64,000 nt of DNA from Novosphingobium resinovorum (lineage in GTDB: Bacteria; Pseudomonadota; Alphaproteobacteria; Sphingomonadales; Sphingomonadaceae): NCBI RefSeq assembly GCF_027922145.1, contig NZ_BSFC01000024.1:186001-250000 (forward strand), written 5' to 3'. The notes below the pieces were generated by a model, which worked only from the letters and a program-made list of their open reading frames with translations, made no database searches and had not been told where the DNA came from. Shown here piece by piece: positions 36,553 to 45,371 of the stretch (positions are counted from its first letter, which is position 1; every line of letters starts with the position of its first letter). The position numbers and the translations under genes were made by a program.

Positions 36553-37755
36553 TCAAGGATAGAGCAGAAGGCCCGCGATTTCCGCGCGCCATGCCGCTTC
36601 ATCGGCGACGGCGATGGCTTCGAGATCGTCGGGCGTGGAGGCCGGATCGTCCACCCATTCGCGCAGGGCCGGACCGCCGTTGATGACGTCGATGGCCAGG
36701 CGCTCGAACTCGTACTCGTACGGGAAGTCGCGCCAGAGCGGATAGTCGGGATAGAGGCGGCGGATCGCCTTGAAGGCCAGCGCCTGCAACCGCCAGGGAC
36801 GGAATGCATGGTGATCGTAGAACGCACCCTCGGCGTGGATCATCAGGCCATTGCACAGGCTTTTGGCATGCTTGTGGAAGGTCGGCTCGAACCAGCATTC
36901 GCGGATGGCGCAGCCCGCCAGCCATTCGGGCGCGAAGGCCTGCATCTCGGCGAGCACCGCCTTGGCGTCGATGTCCGGCGCGCCGAACAGGACTTCGAGC
37001 GGGCGCGTGGTGCCGCGTCCTTCGGAGACCGTGGCGCCCTCGATCATCACTGTCCCGGCATAGGCGCGGGCCATGTTGAGATTGGCGGCATTCGGGCTGG
37101 GGTTGATCCAGATGCGATCCTGCGGCCAGCCGAAGCCGGGCGCGGCCTCGGGCTCCCAGCCTTCCATCGCGATCACGCGGTAATCGACGTTCAGGCCGAA
37201 GCGGCGGATGAACCAGTGGCCCATCTCGCCCAGGGTCAGGCCGTGGCGCATCGGCATCGGCCCGGCGCCGACGAAGCTCTCCTGCCCCGGCAGCAGCGTG
37301 GTGCCCTCGATCGGGCGACCGGCGGGGTTGGGCCGATCGAGCACCCACACGCTCTTGCCCTGCGCGGCGGCCTCTTCCAGCAGGTAGAGCAGCGTGGTGA
37401 CGAAAGTATAGATGCGGCAGCCGAGGTCCTGCAGGTCGAACAGGAAGACGTCGGCGGTGGACATCATCTGGCCCGTCGGACGACGCACTTCGCCGTAGAG
37501 GCTGAACACCGGGATGCCGTAAACCGGATCGGTCTCGTCGAGCGTCTCGACCATGTTGTCCTGCTTGTCGCCCTTGAGGCCATGCTGCGGGCCGAAGGCG
37601 CTGGTCACGTTGACCCCGGCCGCGATCAGCGCGTCGAGCGAATGGACAAGGCCCTCGGTCACCGAGGCCGGATGGGCGACGAGCGAAACGCGCTTGCCTT
37701 CGAGCGGAGCGCGCAGTGCGGGGTCCGCCAGCAGGCGGTCTATACCGAATTTCAT
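36553..37755 (-). CDS. NamZ family exo-beta-N-acetylmuramidase-like protein (DUF1343)
   Basis: A 400-residue DUF1343 protein, the family in which NamZ of Bacillus was shown to be an exo-N-acetylmuramidase. Landmarks: KRVSLVAHPASVT, AFGPQHGLKGDKQDNM, VFSLYGEVRRPT, FLFDLQDLGCRIYTFVTTLL, and TTRPLEVLFGAPDID. No signal peptide is present, unlike many members, so it may act on muropeptide-derived sugars in the cytoplasm (inference). Its ATG overlaps the stop of the DOMON-like gene (37752-37755). Confidence 0.87.
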   Translation of the reverse strand: MKFGIDRLLADPALRAPLEGKRVSLVAHPASVTEGLVHSLDALIAAGVNVTSAFGPQHGLKGDKQDNMVETLDETDPVYGIPVFSLYGEVRRPTGQMMSTADVFLFDLQDLGCRIYTFVTTLLYLLEEAAAQGKSVWVLDRPNPAGRPIEGTTLLPGQESFVGAGPMPMRHGLTLGEMGHWFIRRFGLNVDYRVIAMEGWEPEAAPGFGWPQDRIWINPSPNAANLNMARAYAGTVMIEGATVSEGRGTTRPLEVLFGAPDIDAKAVLAEMQAFAPEWLAGCAIRECWFEPTFHKHAKSLCNGLMIHAEGAFYDHHAFRPWRLQALAFKAIRRLYPDYPLWRDFPYEYEFERLAIDVINGGPALREWVDDPASTPDDLEAIAVADEAAWRAEIAGLLLYP

Positions 37756-38294
37756 GGTGCGCTCGGTGCCGCAATGGTTGCCGTGAAGCAAGCCGGATCG
37801 TGGAAGTCGGGTGCATCGCTGCTGTGGGCGAGCGACCAGTAGCTTTTGGTGCCGCCGTGCTCCTCGATCACCGCCGTGAAGCCGCAGCGCCACGGAGCGG
37901 GGGGCAGTCCGGCGGCGGGGATCGCGGCGTCGAAGATCGCCATGTCGGTGCCTTGCCGGATCGTGCACTCGGGTTCGCGCGGCATCGGCCTTTCGACCAT
38001 GCCCTCGCGCCGGGCCGTGAAGTCGTAGACGTTCCAGCGCTCGGAGGGAGAAAGATTGATCTCGGTGTAGCCCGGTCCGTCTCCGTGCTGGAGGAACAGT
38101 TCGAAGCAGGTTGTCTGCCACAGGCCATCCGCCCTGCCCTTGCCTGCAAACGGCAGGACGACCAGTTGTGCCGCACCCATGATCTTCCAGCGCGCGCGTA
38201 ACCACTCGGCGTCATGACCGATGATCCGCGCCTCCAAACTGCGGACGGCGAGCGGAGGATGTGCGGGGTGGAAGACGAGTTCGGTCATAACCAC
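37752..38294 (-). CDS. DOMON-like domain protein
   Basis: A 180-residue protein resembling the DOMON-like domain found next to DUF1343 genes. It is beta-rich with the conserved GLWQTTCFELFLQHGDGPGY region and ends in WSLAHSSDAPDFHDPACF. DOMON domains usually bind haem or sugars; a sugar-binding role beside a muramidase is plausible but inferred. It lacks a signal peptide. Overlaps the NamZ start by four bases, so the pair is translationally coupled. Start 38294 or 38288. Confidence 0.78.
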   Translation of the reverse strand: MVMTELVFHPAHPPLAVRSLEARIIGHDAEWLRARWKIMGAAQLVVLPFAGKGRADGLWQTTCFELFLQHGDGPGYTEINLSPSERWNVYDFTARREGMVERPMPREPECTIRQGTDMAIFDAAIPAAGLPPAPWRCGFTAVIEEHGGTKSYWSLAHSSDAPDFHDPACFTATIAAPSAP

Positions 38295-38343
38295 TCGCTA
38301 TGCGCTGACGGGGCCGTGTGGCAATGCGGTTCCGGCGATATGC

Positions 38344-38413
38344 GGCGTCCCGGACGTGTGCCGGGACCGGAGGCTGTCTTCAGGCAATCCCGGATCAGGT
38401 CGGGGACGACGGC
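38344..38413. repeat. Palindromic intergenic repeat, family C copy 1
   Basis: Arms GGCGTCCCGGACGTGTGCCG and, inverted, CCCGGATCAGGTCGGGGACG, with a centre containing CTTCAGG. The same elements occur at 60217-60257. It fills the divergent gap between the DOMON-like gene and tyrS. Confidence 0.7.
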
Positions 38414-38484
38414 GGCAGACCATCCATTTATTTCCCCCCCTCCCCGTGCTAGGCGCGCGCTTCCCTTAAAACGAAGCGGAACCG

Positions 38485-39714
38485 ATGACCTACAATTCGA
38501 CCCTGCTGCGCCTCCTCGACGAGCGAGGCTACATCCACCAGCTCACCGATGCCGAGGGCCTTGACGCCTACGCCGCGAAGCAGGTGGTGCCGGGGTATAT
38601 CGGCTTCGACCCGACGGCGCCTTCGCTGCACGTCGGGCACCTCGTCTCGATCATGATGCTGCGCCAGTTGCAGCGCGCCGGGCACAAGCCGATCGTCCTG
38701 ATGGGCGGCGGCACCGGCAAGATCGGCGACCCCAGCTTCAAGGACGAAGCGCGCAAGCTGCTGACCGAGGATCTCATCAAGGAGAACGTCGCCTCGATCC
38801 GCCGCGTCTTCGAGCGCTTCCTGACCTTCGGCGACGGCCCCAGCGACGCGATCATGGTCGACAACGCCGACTGGCTCGACAAGCTGGAATACATCCCGTT
38901 CCTGCGCGACATCGGGCAGCACTTCTCGATCAACCGGATGCTCAGCTTCGACTCGGTCAAGCTGCGGCTCGATCGCGAGCAGTCTCTCAGCTTCCTCGAA
39001 TTCAACTACATGATCCTGCAGGCCTATGACTTCCTGGAACTGTCGCGCAAGGCGGGTTGCCGCCTGCAGATGGGCGGCTCGGACCAGTGGGGCAACATCG
39101 TCAACGGCGTCGAACTCTCGCGCCGCGTCGACGGCACGCAGGTCTACGGCCTGACGACGCCGCTGCTCACCAATGCCGACGGCACCAAGATGGGCAAGAC
39201 GGTCGGCGGAGCGGTGTGGCTGAACGAGGACCAGCTTTCGCACTTCGACTACTGGCAGTTCTGGCGCAACACCGACGACCGCGACGTCGGCAAGCGCCTG
39301 CGCCTGTTCACCGACCTGCCACTGGACGAGATCGAGCGCCTCGAAGCCCTTGAAGGCAACGAAATCAACGCCGCCAAGATCGTTCTCGCCAACGAAGCGA
39401 CGAAGCTGTGCCGCGGTGAAGAAGCCGCGAAGTCCGCCGAAGCCACCGCGCAGGCGACCTTCGCGGGCGGCGGCATGGGCGGCGACCTGCCGACCATCGA
39501 AGTCGGCGCCGACGGCATCCGCCTCGGCGCGGCCTGCGTGGAACTCGGCTTCGTCGCCTCCAATGGCGAGGCCAAGCGCAAGATCGCCGAAGGCGCCGTG
39601 CGTCTCGACGACGTGGCGATGGACGATCCCACCCTGCTCATCACGTTGGCCAGCGGGGAAAGCCGCAAGCTCAGTGTCGGCAAGAAAAAGCACGGCGTCA
39701 TCAAGGGTATCTGA
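38485..39714 (+). CDS. tyrS: Tyrosine--tRNA ligase
   Basis: A 409-residue class I synthetase. The HIGH motif is HVGHL in [14 protein letters not shown], the KMSKS loop reads TKMGKTVGG, and the specificity segment [14 protein letters not shown] is present. The C-terminal S4 RNA-binding domain (about residues 345-405) ends [13 protein letters not shown]. The ATG at 38485 matches the family start. Confidence 0.96.
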   Translation: MTYNSTLLRLLDERGYIHQLTDAEGLDAYAAKQVVPGYIGFDPTAPSLHVGHLVSIMMLRQLQRAGHKPIVLMGGGTGKIGDPSFKDEARKLLTEDLIKENVASIRRVFERFLTFGDGPSDAIMVDNADWLDKLEYIPFLRDIGQHFSINRMLSFDSVKLRLDREQSLSFLEFNYMILQAYDFLELSRKAGCRLQMGGSDQWGNIVNGVELSRRVDGTQVYGLTTPLLTNADGTKMGKTVGGAVWLNEDQLSHFDYWQFWRNTDDRDVGKRLRLFTDLPLDEIERLEALEGNEINAAKIVLANEATKLCRGEEAAKSAEATAQATFAGGGMGGDLPTIEVGADGIRLGAACVELGFVASNGEAKRKIAEGAVRLDDVAMDDPTLLITLASGESRKLSVGKKKHGVIKGI

Positions 39715-39723
39715 CAACTCAGT

Positions 39724-39777
39724 CCGCCGACTCCTGCCCGGGCTCCTTCGGGCTGTCCTTCCGGGCAGGGTCGGCGG
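39724..39777 (+). terminator. Strong hairpin after tyrS
   Basis: Arms CCGCCGACTCCTGCCCGG and CCGGGCAGGGTCGGCGG pair almost fully around a CTTCGGG-containing loop. It begins nine bases after the tyrS stop. There is no clear T-run, so it may be a stabilising 3' hairpin or a Rho-dependent stop rather than a classical terminator. Confidence 0.55.
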
Positions 39778-39844
39778 AATTAACTGCTTGTTTGCCATTT
39801 GAGCCTAGAGTTCTTCGACGGCAAAGATCAAAAGGCATGAAACC

Positions 39845-40183
39845 ATGAGTGCAGGAGCGCAGCTCACTGTAACCGACAAACGGCGCGCAGCGCGTCATCC
39901 CGTCGATTACACCGTGATCGCCGAGCACCGCCAACTCGGCGACCTCGATCTGCACATCGTCAACATCTCCGCCCAAGGCTTCATGATTCAAGGCGAAATG
40001 GCGCTGGAGCGCGGTGAACGCCTTGTTATGCGGCTGCCCGTAGTGGGCCGGATAGAGGCCCACATGATCTGGACTCACGAGGGCCGATCCGGTTTCCAGT
40101 TCGAGCGCATAATCCGTGTCGATGACTTTCTGAAACTGGTCGATACACTGCAGCCTAATCCCCGCCTGCGCCCTCGCCGATAA
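39845..40183 (+). CDS. PilZ domain protein
   Basis: A 112-residue stand-alone PilZ domain, the cyclic-di-GMP receptor fold. The binding motifs are RRAARHP (RxxxR-like) near residue 13 and NISAQGFMI ([D/N]xSxxG) near residue 40, so c-di-GMP binding is expected. No effector domain is attached; it probably acts on a partner. Isolated between tyrS and the MFS operon. Confidence 0.86.
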   Translation: MSAGAQLTVTDKRRAARHPVDYTVIAEHRQLGDLDLHIVNISAQGFMIQGEMALERGERLVMRLPVVGRIEAHMIWTHEGRSGFQFERIIRVDDFLKLVDTLQPNPRLRPRR

Positions 40184-40315
40184 TCAATTCGCAATATCCC
40201 CGTTCGACGAAACCGCCCGAGCCCTGCGCCAAGTCCATCTATTGAGAAAATCAAAGAAGAAAAATCAATATAGGCATGTCTTGGCAAGGGGAGGCCACGC
40301 TGCCATGCAGCCCGC

Positions 40316-41602
40316 GTGAGTCTCCCCCATCCTTCTCCCGACGGCGCCCCCACTTCGCCGCTCCAGATCGCCGACTACCGCAAGTTCTGGCTGGCCCGCT
40401 TCTTCGCGGTGCTGGCGACGACGGGTACGGTCGTCATCATCGGCTACCAGCTCTACGACGTCGCCCGAACCGACTACGCCATGTCGATCACGCAGGCCTC
40501 GTTCCAGCTGGGCCTGCTCGGTTTCGCACAGTTCCTGCCGGTGTTCCTGCTGACCCCGGTGGCGGGCGTCGTCGCCGACCGTTTCGACCGCCGCAAGGTC
40601 GCCGGAACAGCCGCCCTGCTAGACATGTGCGTCGCGCTGGGCCTCGGCATCGTCACCACGCTGGAAATCCGCAGCCTGCCGGTGCTCTATGCCTTCGCGG
40701 TGATGCACGGCATGGTCCGCGTATTCATCAGCCCGGCCATGTCGGCGATCGCGCCCAACATCGTGCCGCCCAAGCTGATCCCGCGCGCGATCGGCTTCAA
40801 CTCGATCGCGATGCAGGCGGGCACGATCATCGGCCCTGCCGCCTACGGTTTCATGTTCGCGGCCCACCACGCCCTGCCCTACTGGTGCTCGGCGCTGTTC
40901 ACGCTGGGCGCCTCGATTGCCATCCAGGCGATCCGCCATCTGCCCGCCATCCCGCGCGATCCGGCCAAGGCTCACCCGATCCGCCAGATCGTCGAGGGCT
41001 TCCGGTTCGTCTGGAGCGAGCGCTTCCTGTTCGGCTGCATCACGCTCGACCTCTTTGCCGTGCTGCTCGGCGGCGCGACCGCGCTGATGCCGGTCTTCGC
41101 CCGCGATCTGCTGCACGTCGGTCCCGAGGGCCTGGGCCAGATGCGCGCGGCGACGGCGGCAGGCGCGGCGGTGGTGGCGTTCTGGCTCTCGTTCCGCCCG
41201 CTGCAGTCGAACGTCGGCGTCAAGATGCTGGCGGCCGTCGTGGCCTACGGCGCCGCGACGATCGGCTTCGGCCTCTCGCGCCACTTCCTGTTGTCGCTCG
41301 CCTGTCTCGCCTGCCTCGGCGCCGCCGACATGATCTCGGTGTTCATCCGCAGCTCGCTCGTCCAGTTGCGCACGCCCGACACCGTGCGCGGCCGCGTCTC
41401 GGCGATTTCCGGTCTCGCCGTCTCGGCCTCGAACGAGCTGGGCGAGTTCCAGTCGGGCTTCGCCGCAGCCCTTCTCGGCGCTACCGGAGCAGTTGTCTTC
41501 GGCGGCAGCGCTGCCATAGTCATCACCCTTGCCTGGGCCTGGTTCTTCCCGGAACTGCGCCGCGCCCGTACCTTCGAAACCCGTTGGGAGCAGAAATCAT
41601 GA
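40316..41602 (+). CDS. MFS transporter (EntS-like)
   Basis: A 428-residue major facilitator transporter with about twelve membrane segments. The loop 2-3 motif reads [14 protein letters not shown] (residues 82-95), the usual MFS motif A, and the family resembles EntS-type exporters (MFS_3). Start is GTG at 40316, chosen because [15 protein letters not shown] follows at the normal spacing; the reading in another frame to 40276 is spurious. Its stop overlaps the cysK start (ATGA). The substrate is unknown. Confidence 0.82.
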   Translation: MSLPHPSPDGAPTSPLQIADYRKFWLARFFAVLATTGTVVIIGYQLYDVARTDYAMSITQASFQLGLLGFAQFLPVFLLTPVAGVVADRFDRRKVAGTAALLDMCVALGLGIVTTLEIRSLPVLYAFAVMHGMVRVFISPAMSAIAPNIVPPKLIPRAIGFNSIAMQAGTIIGPAAYGFMFAAHHALPYWCSALFTLGASIAIQAIRHLPAIPRDPAKAHPIRQIVEGFRFVWSERFLFGCITLDLFAVLLGGATALMPVFARDLLHVGPEGLGQMRAATAAGAAVVAFWLSFRPLQSNVGVKMLAAVVAYGAATIGFGLSRHFLLSLACLACLGAADMISVFIRSSLVQLRTPDTVRGRVSAISGLAVSASNELGEFQSGFAAALLGATGAVVFGGSAAIVITLAWAWFFPELRRARTFETRWEQKS

Positions 41603-42516
41603 AGGCCGACAGCATCCTCGCCACCATCGGCGATACCCCGCACATCCGCCTCTCCCGCCTGTTTCCGGACCATGAGGTCTGGGTGAAGGCGGAGCGCGCC
41701 AACCCTGGCGGCTCGATCAAGGACCGCATCGGCCTCGCCATGATCGAGGCGGCGGAAGCCGACGGCAGCCTCAAGCCCGGCGGCACCATCATCGAGCCGA
41801 CTTCGGGCAATACCGGCATCGGCCTCGCCATGGCGGCAGCGGTCAAGGGCTACACCCTTGTCCTCGTCATGCCCGAATCGATGTCGGTCGAGCGTCGCCG
41901 CCTGATGCTGGCCTACGGCGCCAAGTTCGACCTCACTCCGCGCGAAAAGGGCATGAAGGGCGCGATCGAGCGCGCCAAGGAACTGATCGAGGCGACGCCT
42001 GGCGCCTGGATGCCCCAGCAGTTCGACAACCCCGCCAACGTCGACGTCCACGTGAAGACGACCGCGCAGGAAATCCTCAAGGACTTCGCCGATGAACCCA
42101 TCGACGTGCTCGTCACCGGCGTCGGCACCGGCGGCCACCTCACCGGATGCGCCGAGACGCTGAAGGCCAGCTGGCCTTCGATGAAGGCCTATGCGGTCGA
42201 GCCGACGCTCTCGCCGGTGATCTCCGGCGGCCAGCCCGGCCCGCACCCGATCCAGGGTATCGGCGCCGGTTTCATCCCCGGCAACCTGCACACCCAGTCG
42301 ATCGACGGGGCCATTCAGGTCGACCCCGCCGACGCCAAGGACTGGGCGCGTCGCTGCGCAACCGAGGAAGGCATGCTCGTGGGCATCAGCTCGGGCGCGA
42401 CGCTTGCCGCCATCGCCCAGAAGCTGAAGGACCTGCCCGCAGGCAGCCGCGTCCTCGGCTTCAACTACGACACCGGCGAGCGCTATCTCTCGGTGCCCGA
42501 CTTCCTGCCGGAGTGA
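41599..42516 (+). CDS. cysK: Cysteine synthase A
   Basis: A 305-residue PLP enzyme making cysteine from O-acetylserine and sulfide. PLP lysine K41 lies in [11 protein letters not shown], the substrate loop in [11 protein letters not shown], the phosphate-binding GTGGHLTG near residue 178, and SSGAT near residue 265. Translationally coupled to the MFS gene (ATGA at 41599) and followed nine bases later by the dienelactone hydrolase. Confidence 0.93.
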   Translation: MKADSILATIGDTPHIRLSRLFPDHEVWVKAERANPGGSIKDRIGLAMIEAAEADGSLKPGGTIIEPTSGNTGIGLAMAAAVKGYTLVLVMPESMSVERRRLMLAYGAKFDLTPREKGMKGAIERAKELIEATPGAWMPQQFDNPANVDVHVKTTAQEILKDFADEPIDVLVTGVGTGGHLTGCAETLKASWPSMKAYAVEPTLSPVISGGQPGPHPIQGIGAGFIPGNLHTQSIDGAIQVDPADAKDWARRCATEEGMLVGISSGATLAAIAQKLKDLPAGSRVLGFNYDTGERYLSVPDFLPE

Positions 42517-42524
42517 TATCCATC

Positions 42525-43235
42525 GTGACGACTACCCCCACCCTCGAGCCCGTTTCCTACGAACACGCCGGTGTCGCCCTCACCGGCTGGCTCGCCCGCC
42601 CCGAAGGCGCGGCCCGCGCGGCCGTCGCCCTGTTCCCGACGATCGCCAACGTCATCCCGCTGATGGAGGAGCGCGCCCGCAAGCTCGCCGCAGAGGGCTA
42701 TCTGGTGATGATCACCGACTTCTACGGCGAGCCGATCGAGAGCTTCGAGGCTTCGTTCCCCGTCGCCGAGAAGCTGCGCGCCGACAACGCCTACTACCGC
42801 GCCCGCGTCATCGCCGGGATCGAGGCGCTGCGTGGTCTTGCAGATGGGCTGAAGCTCTTCGCCATCGGCCACTGCATGGGCGGTCAGGCCGTGCTCGAAG
42901 CCGCCCGCGCAGGTGAGGATCTGGCCGGCGTGGTCAGCTTCCACGGCACCCTGCCGACCACTGCCCCGGCCCAGCCCGGCGGCATCAAGCCCCGCATCCT
43001 CGTCTGCCACGGCGATGCCGACCCGCTCGTGCCCCGCACGGATGTCGTGGCGTTCTGGGAGGAAATGGATGCGGCCGGAGCCGACTGGCACTTCCACAGC
43101 TACGGCAACGTGAAGCACGGCTTCACCGACCCGCACAGCCCGGACAAGGGCATGGCTTTCCTCGACTACAACGTCAGCGCCGATCGCCAGTCGTGGGCCT
43201 CGATGCTGTCGTTCTTCGACGAAATCCTGGGCTGA
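42525..43235 (+). CDS. Dienelactone hydrolase family protein
   Basis: A 236-residue alpha/beta hydrolase. The nucleophile is cysteine in FAIGHCMGGQAVLEA (G-x-C-x-G-G), with the acid in CHGDADPLVP and the histidine in NVKHGFTDP, the triad of dienelactone hydrolases. I start at GTG 42525, eight bases after cysK, in front of TTTPTLEPVSYEHAG; a longer in-frame reading overlaps cysK. The true substrate is unknown; no chlorocatechol genes are nearby. Confidence 0.85.
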   Translation: MTTTPTLEPVSYEHAGVALTGWLARPEGAARAAVALFPTIANVIPLMEERARKLAAEGYLVMITDFYGEPIESFEASFPVAEKLRADNAYYRARVIAGIEALRGLADGLKLFAIGHCMGGQAVLEAARAGEDLAGVVSFHGTLPTTAPAQPGGIKPRILVCHGDADPLVPRTDVVAFWEEMDAAGADWHFHSYGNVKHGFTDPHSPDKGMAFLDYNVSADRQSWASMLSFFDEILG

Positions 43236-43244
43236 CCACCAGTT

Positions 43245-43320
43245 CGTCATTGCGAGCGCAGCGAAGCAATCCAGGGCGGTTTACGCGGCCCTGGATTGCT
43301 TCGCTGCGCTCGCAATGACG
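43245..43320. repeat. Palindromic intergenic repeat, family A copy 5
   Basis: Standard form of the CGTCATTGCGAGCG inverted repeat, nine bases after the dienelactone hydrolase stop. The centre is GGGCGGTTTACGCGGCCCTGG, almost the same as copy 2. Confidence 0.92.
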
Positions 43321-43322
43321 AA

Positions 43323-43789
43323 CTTGGGGTTTGCAGATACGACAATACCCGCTGGCGAGTGCGGGCCATTACGCCGGGGAAAGTCAACGCAACCGAGGTG
43401 AACATCGGGTCGGCGTCGGGAGCGTCCAAGCTGGGACGCGGGGTTTTGTTTTCCGTGACGCTCTAGCGAGCGGCCGGGTAACTCACGGTGCAGCCCGGCT
43501 CGACCTGTATTTCATCGGAAAGTCCCATGTAGCCGTCGTTAGGGCTCGCAGCGTTATCGGCCGATGGTTGTCCGGCGGGGACATCCGGTGTCCTGACGTA
43601 TATCTCAGGAACGGGCGGATGACGCTTTCCGGGAACTCAGGGACAGTCCGGGTCTTCGAACGGACGCGTGAGTTGCGTAGCTACGGCTTGGAACCGCATC
43701 CCGGCCCACGACGCCGACCCGATACACCGAAGCGACGTGTACGGCGCCGCTCCGGATGTTGCGGCATATAACCTATTTGGCGATAAATG
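43323..43789 (+). other. 467-bp gap: candidate structured RNA with terminator, then unassigned sequence
   Basis: No supported gene. Plus strand shows nested hairpins: CCCGC/GCGGG (43348-43365), ACGCCG/CGGCGT (43371-43416) enclosing CCGA/TCGG (43393-43408), then GCGTCC/GGACGC (43422-43439) followed by GGGGTTTTGTTTT, a Rho-independent-type terminator. The part after 43453 holds further small stems. A 146-codon plus-strand reading (43331..43771) and a 21-codon minus-strand one (MGLSDEIQVEPGCTVSYPA...) have no recognisable similarity and atypical third-position usage. It may be one ncRNA plus a decayed region. Confidence 0.45.
43422..43452 (+). terminator. Rho-independent terminator-like hairpin
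   Basis: GCGTCC and GGACGC pair around AAGCTG, followed by GGGGTTTTGTTTT on the plus strand only. It could end the dienelactone hydrolase transcript or a small RNA starting near 43325. Confidence 0.6.
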
Positions 43790-44182
43790 TCAAGAATGCG
43801 GCGGATGATCCCCGGTGCGCTCCAGCACTTCGCCATCAAGCCGCCGATAGAAGCAGCTGCGCGCACCGGTGTGGCAGGCCGGACCTTCCGGCGTCACGCG
43901 CAGTTCCAGCGCGTCCTGATCGCAATCGACGCGAATTTCCTCGACGCGCAGGAAATGGCCCGAGGTCTCGCCCTTCAGCCACAGCTTGCCGCGCGACCGC
44001 GAATGGAAGTGCGCCAGCCCCGTTTCACGCGTCTTCGCCAGCGCCTCGGCATCCATGTAAGCTACCATCAGGATCTCGCGCGAGCGCGAATCGACGGCGA
44101 TGGCGATAAGCAATCCCTGGGCGTCGAAGCGCGGCAGGAACGCTGTTCCCAGTTCACGCTCGGCGGCTATCACGTCTGTCAT
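43790..44182 (-). CDS. hisI: Phosphoribosyl-AMP cyclohydrolase
   Basis: A 130-residue HisI that opens the purine ring of PR-AMP in histidine synthesis. The core reads [17 protein letters not shown], the [14 protein letters not shown] block, the metal site [12 protein letters not shown] and the terminal cysteine motif [10 protein letters not shown]. The ATG at 44182 matches the family start. Stand-alone, not fused to HisE; no other his genes are in the window. It lies between two non-coding stretches. Confidence 0.92.
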   Translation of the reverse strand: MTDVIAAERELGTAFLPRFDAQGLLIAIAVDSRSREILMVAYMDAEALAKTRETGLAHFHSRSRGKLWLKGETSGHFLRVEEIRVDCDQDALELRVTPEGPACHTGARSCFYRRLDGEVLERTGDHPPHS

Positions 44183-44544
44183 CCTCGGACTAATCCCTGT
44201 TCCCGCTAACAGCGGCATAATTGTTGCACCACAGCCACAGCAAGGGACCAAAATCCACGTCAGTCAGCGAAGTCTCTTTCCAAAAAAGACGATTCGATGA
44301 ATTCTGGCTTTGCAGCTGGGGGGCTGCTTCTGACCCACAGGTCGCTCGCAGGCAAGTGTTCGGCAAGGAACACCGGTCTGAAACGGAAAGCGGGCCACGG
44401 TTCAGGGAATGCTTTGATGAGGGATCGGACCAGGCGGTATCAGGGGCACCGCTGAACTGCGCAAGCAGGGTTCAAACAGTTTCGTCACGAGGACGCCCGG
44501 AACTCACAAGGTTCCGGGCGTTTTCGTATTCAGGGCGAATCGCC
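44183..44544 (+). ncRNA. Candidate structured non-coding RNA (about 44300-44525)
   Basis: No ORF is supported on either strand in this 362-bp gap. On the plus strand there are five hairpins in a row: GCAG/CTGC (44312-44327), GTGTTC/GAACAC (44356-44373), GTTCAG/CTGAAC (44400-44457) enclosing GCGGT/ACCGC (44434-44452), CTGC-GCAA-GCAG with a GNRA loop (44457-44468), and a 10-bp terminator stem with TTTT (44494-44524). The T-run is on the plus side only, so a plus-strand transcript should end here. I do not recognise it as 6S, SRP, RNase P or tmRNA. Confidence 0.55.
44494..44524 (+). terminator. Rho-independent terminator
   Basis: CGCCCGGAAC (44494-44503) pairs perfectly with GTTCCGGGCG (44511-44520) around a 7-base loop, followed by TTTT. 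Oriented for plus-strand transcription; the comF and hisI genes on either side are on the minus strand. Confidence 0.8.
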
Positions 44545-45285
44545 TCAGGCCGCATCGAGCGCTTCATCCAGCACGCGGGCGAAGCAGGCGATCACTACCC
44601 GCTCCGCCCCTGCCCGCTTCAGCGCCGATACGCAGGCATCGCTGGTGGCACCGCTGGTCAGCACGTCATCGACGAGCACAACCTTCGCACCCTTCAGCGC
44701 CGCCTTTCGCTTCGGATGGACGGCAATCGCACCCGACAAGGCCCGCTTGCGCGCCAGCTTGCCCATGCCGCCAAGCGAGCGAGTCGCCTTGCGCCGCACC
44801 AGCGCATCGACCGCGAGGCCCGCGCCGCTGCACCGCCCGATCTGGCGGGCCAGCTCGGCCGCCTGGTTGTAACCGCGTTTCCACAACCGCCAGCGATGCA
44901 GCGGCACCGGCACCAGCAGCCAGTCGGCATCGACGAAAGGCAGCTTGGGCACCATCAGCCCGGCCATCATCGGTGCCAGCGCGATGCGATTCCCGTGCTT
45001 GAACGCCAGCACCAGCTTGCGCGAAGGTTCGTTGTAGAGCGTCGCGGCCGCGATCCCGGCATGGCGCGGCGGATCGGCAAGGCACGGGCCGCACGTGCCG
45101 CCCTCCGGCATCGTATCGCCGAAAGGCCGCTGGCAGGCCGCGCAGGCCGGATCGCCCGGGATCACCAGCGTACTCCAGCAATCCGCACAGAGGCCCGCCG
45201 CCGAACCGATCGCCGCCCCGCACAGCGGACACCGCGGCGGAAACACGAGATCGACGAGCGGTGAAAGTACGTGTCCCAGGCCCAT
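44545..45285 (-). CDS. ComF family phosphoribosyltransferase-like protein
   Basis: A 246-residue ComF/GntX protein. The N-terminal double zinc ribbon has cysteines at PPRCPLCG, GLCADCW, DPACAACQ and GTCGPCL. The C-terminal phosphoribosyltransferase domain has the PRPP motif VVLVDDVLTSGATSDACV near residue 200. ComF of competent bacteria aids DNA uptake; in non-competent bacteria the role is unclear. Divergent from the methyltransferase at 45372. Confidence 0.88.
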   Translation of the reverse strand: MGLGHVLSPLVDLVFPPRCPLCGAAIGSAAGLCADCWSTLVIPGDPACAACQRPFGDTMPEGGTCGPCLADPPRHAGIAAATLYNEPSRKLVLAFKHGNRIALAPMMAGLMVPKLPFVDADWLLVPVPLHRWRLWKRGYNQAAELARQIGRCSGAGLAVDALVRRKATRSLGGMGKLARKRALSGAIAVHPKRKAALKGAKVVLVDDVLTSGATSDACVSALKRAGAERVVIACFARVLDEALDAA

Positions 45286-45371
45286 GGCGCGATCCTATGC
45301 ACGCCGTGTTGCACGACAAGCACGCCACGAGGGCATTGCAAGGTTTTCATCGACGCGGCAGGGGAGCATCC

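Noticed and set aside
43331..43771. 146-codon frame on the plus strand
   Set aside because: No recognisable domain, no ribosome-binding site, weak third-position bias, and it runs across hairpins and a terminator.
44461..44490. tRNA-like GGTTCAAA segment
   Set aside because: Flanking bases do not form a T-stem, and no acceptor, D or anticodon stem is present.
43323..44544. tmRNA or RNase P RNA
   Set aside because: I looked for an alanine-rich tag reading ANDN..., a CCA-end tRNA-like half and the GAGGAAAGTC core of RNase P on both strands and found none.
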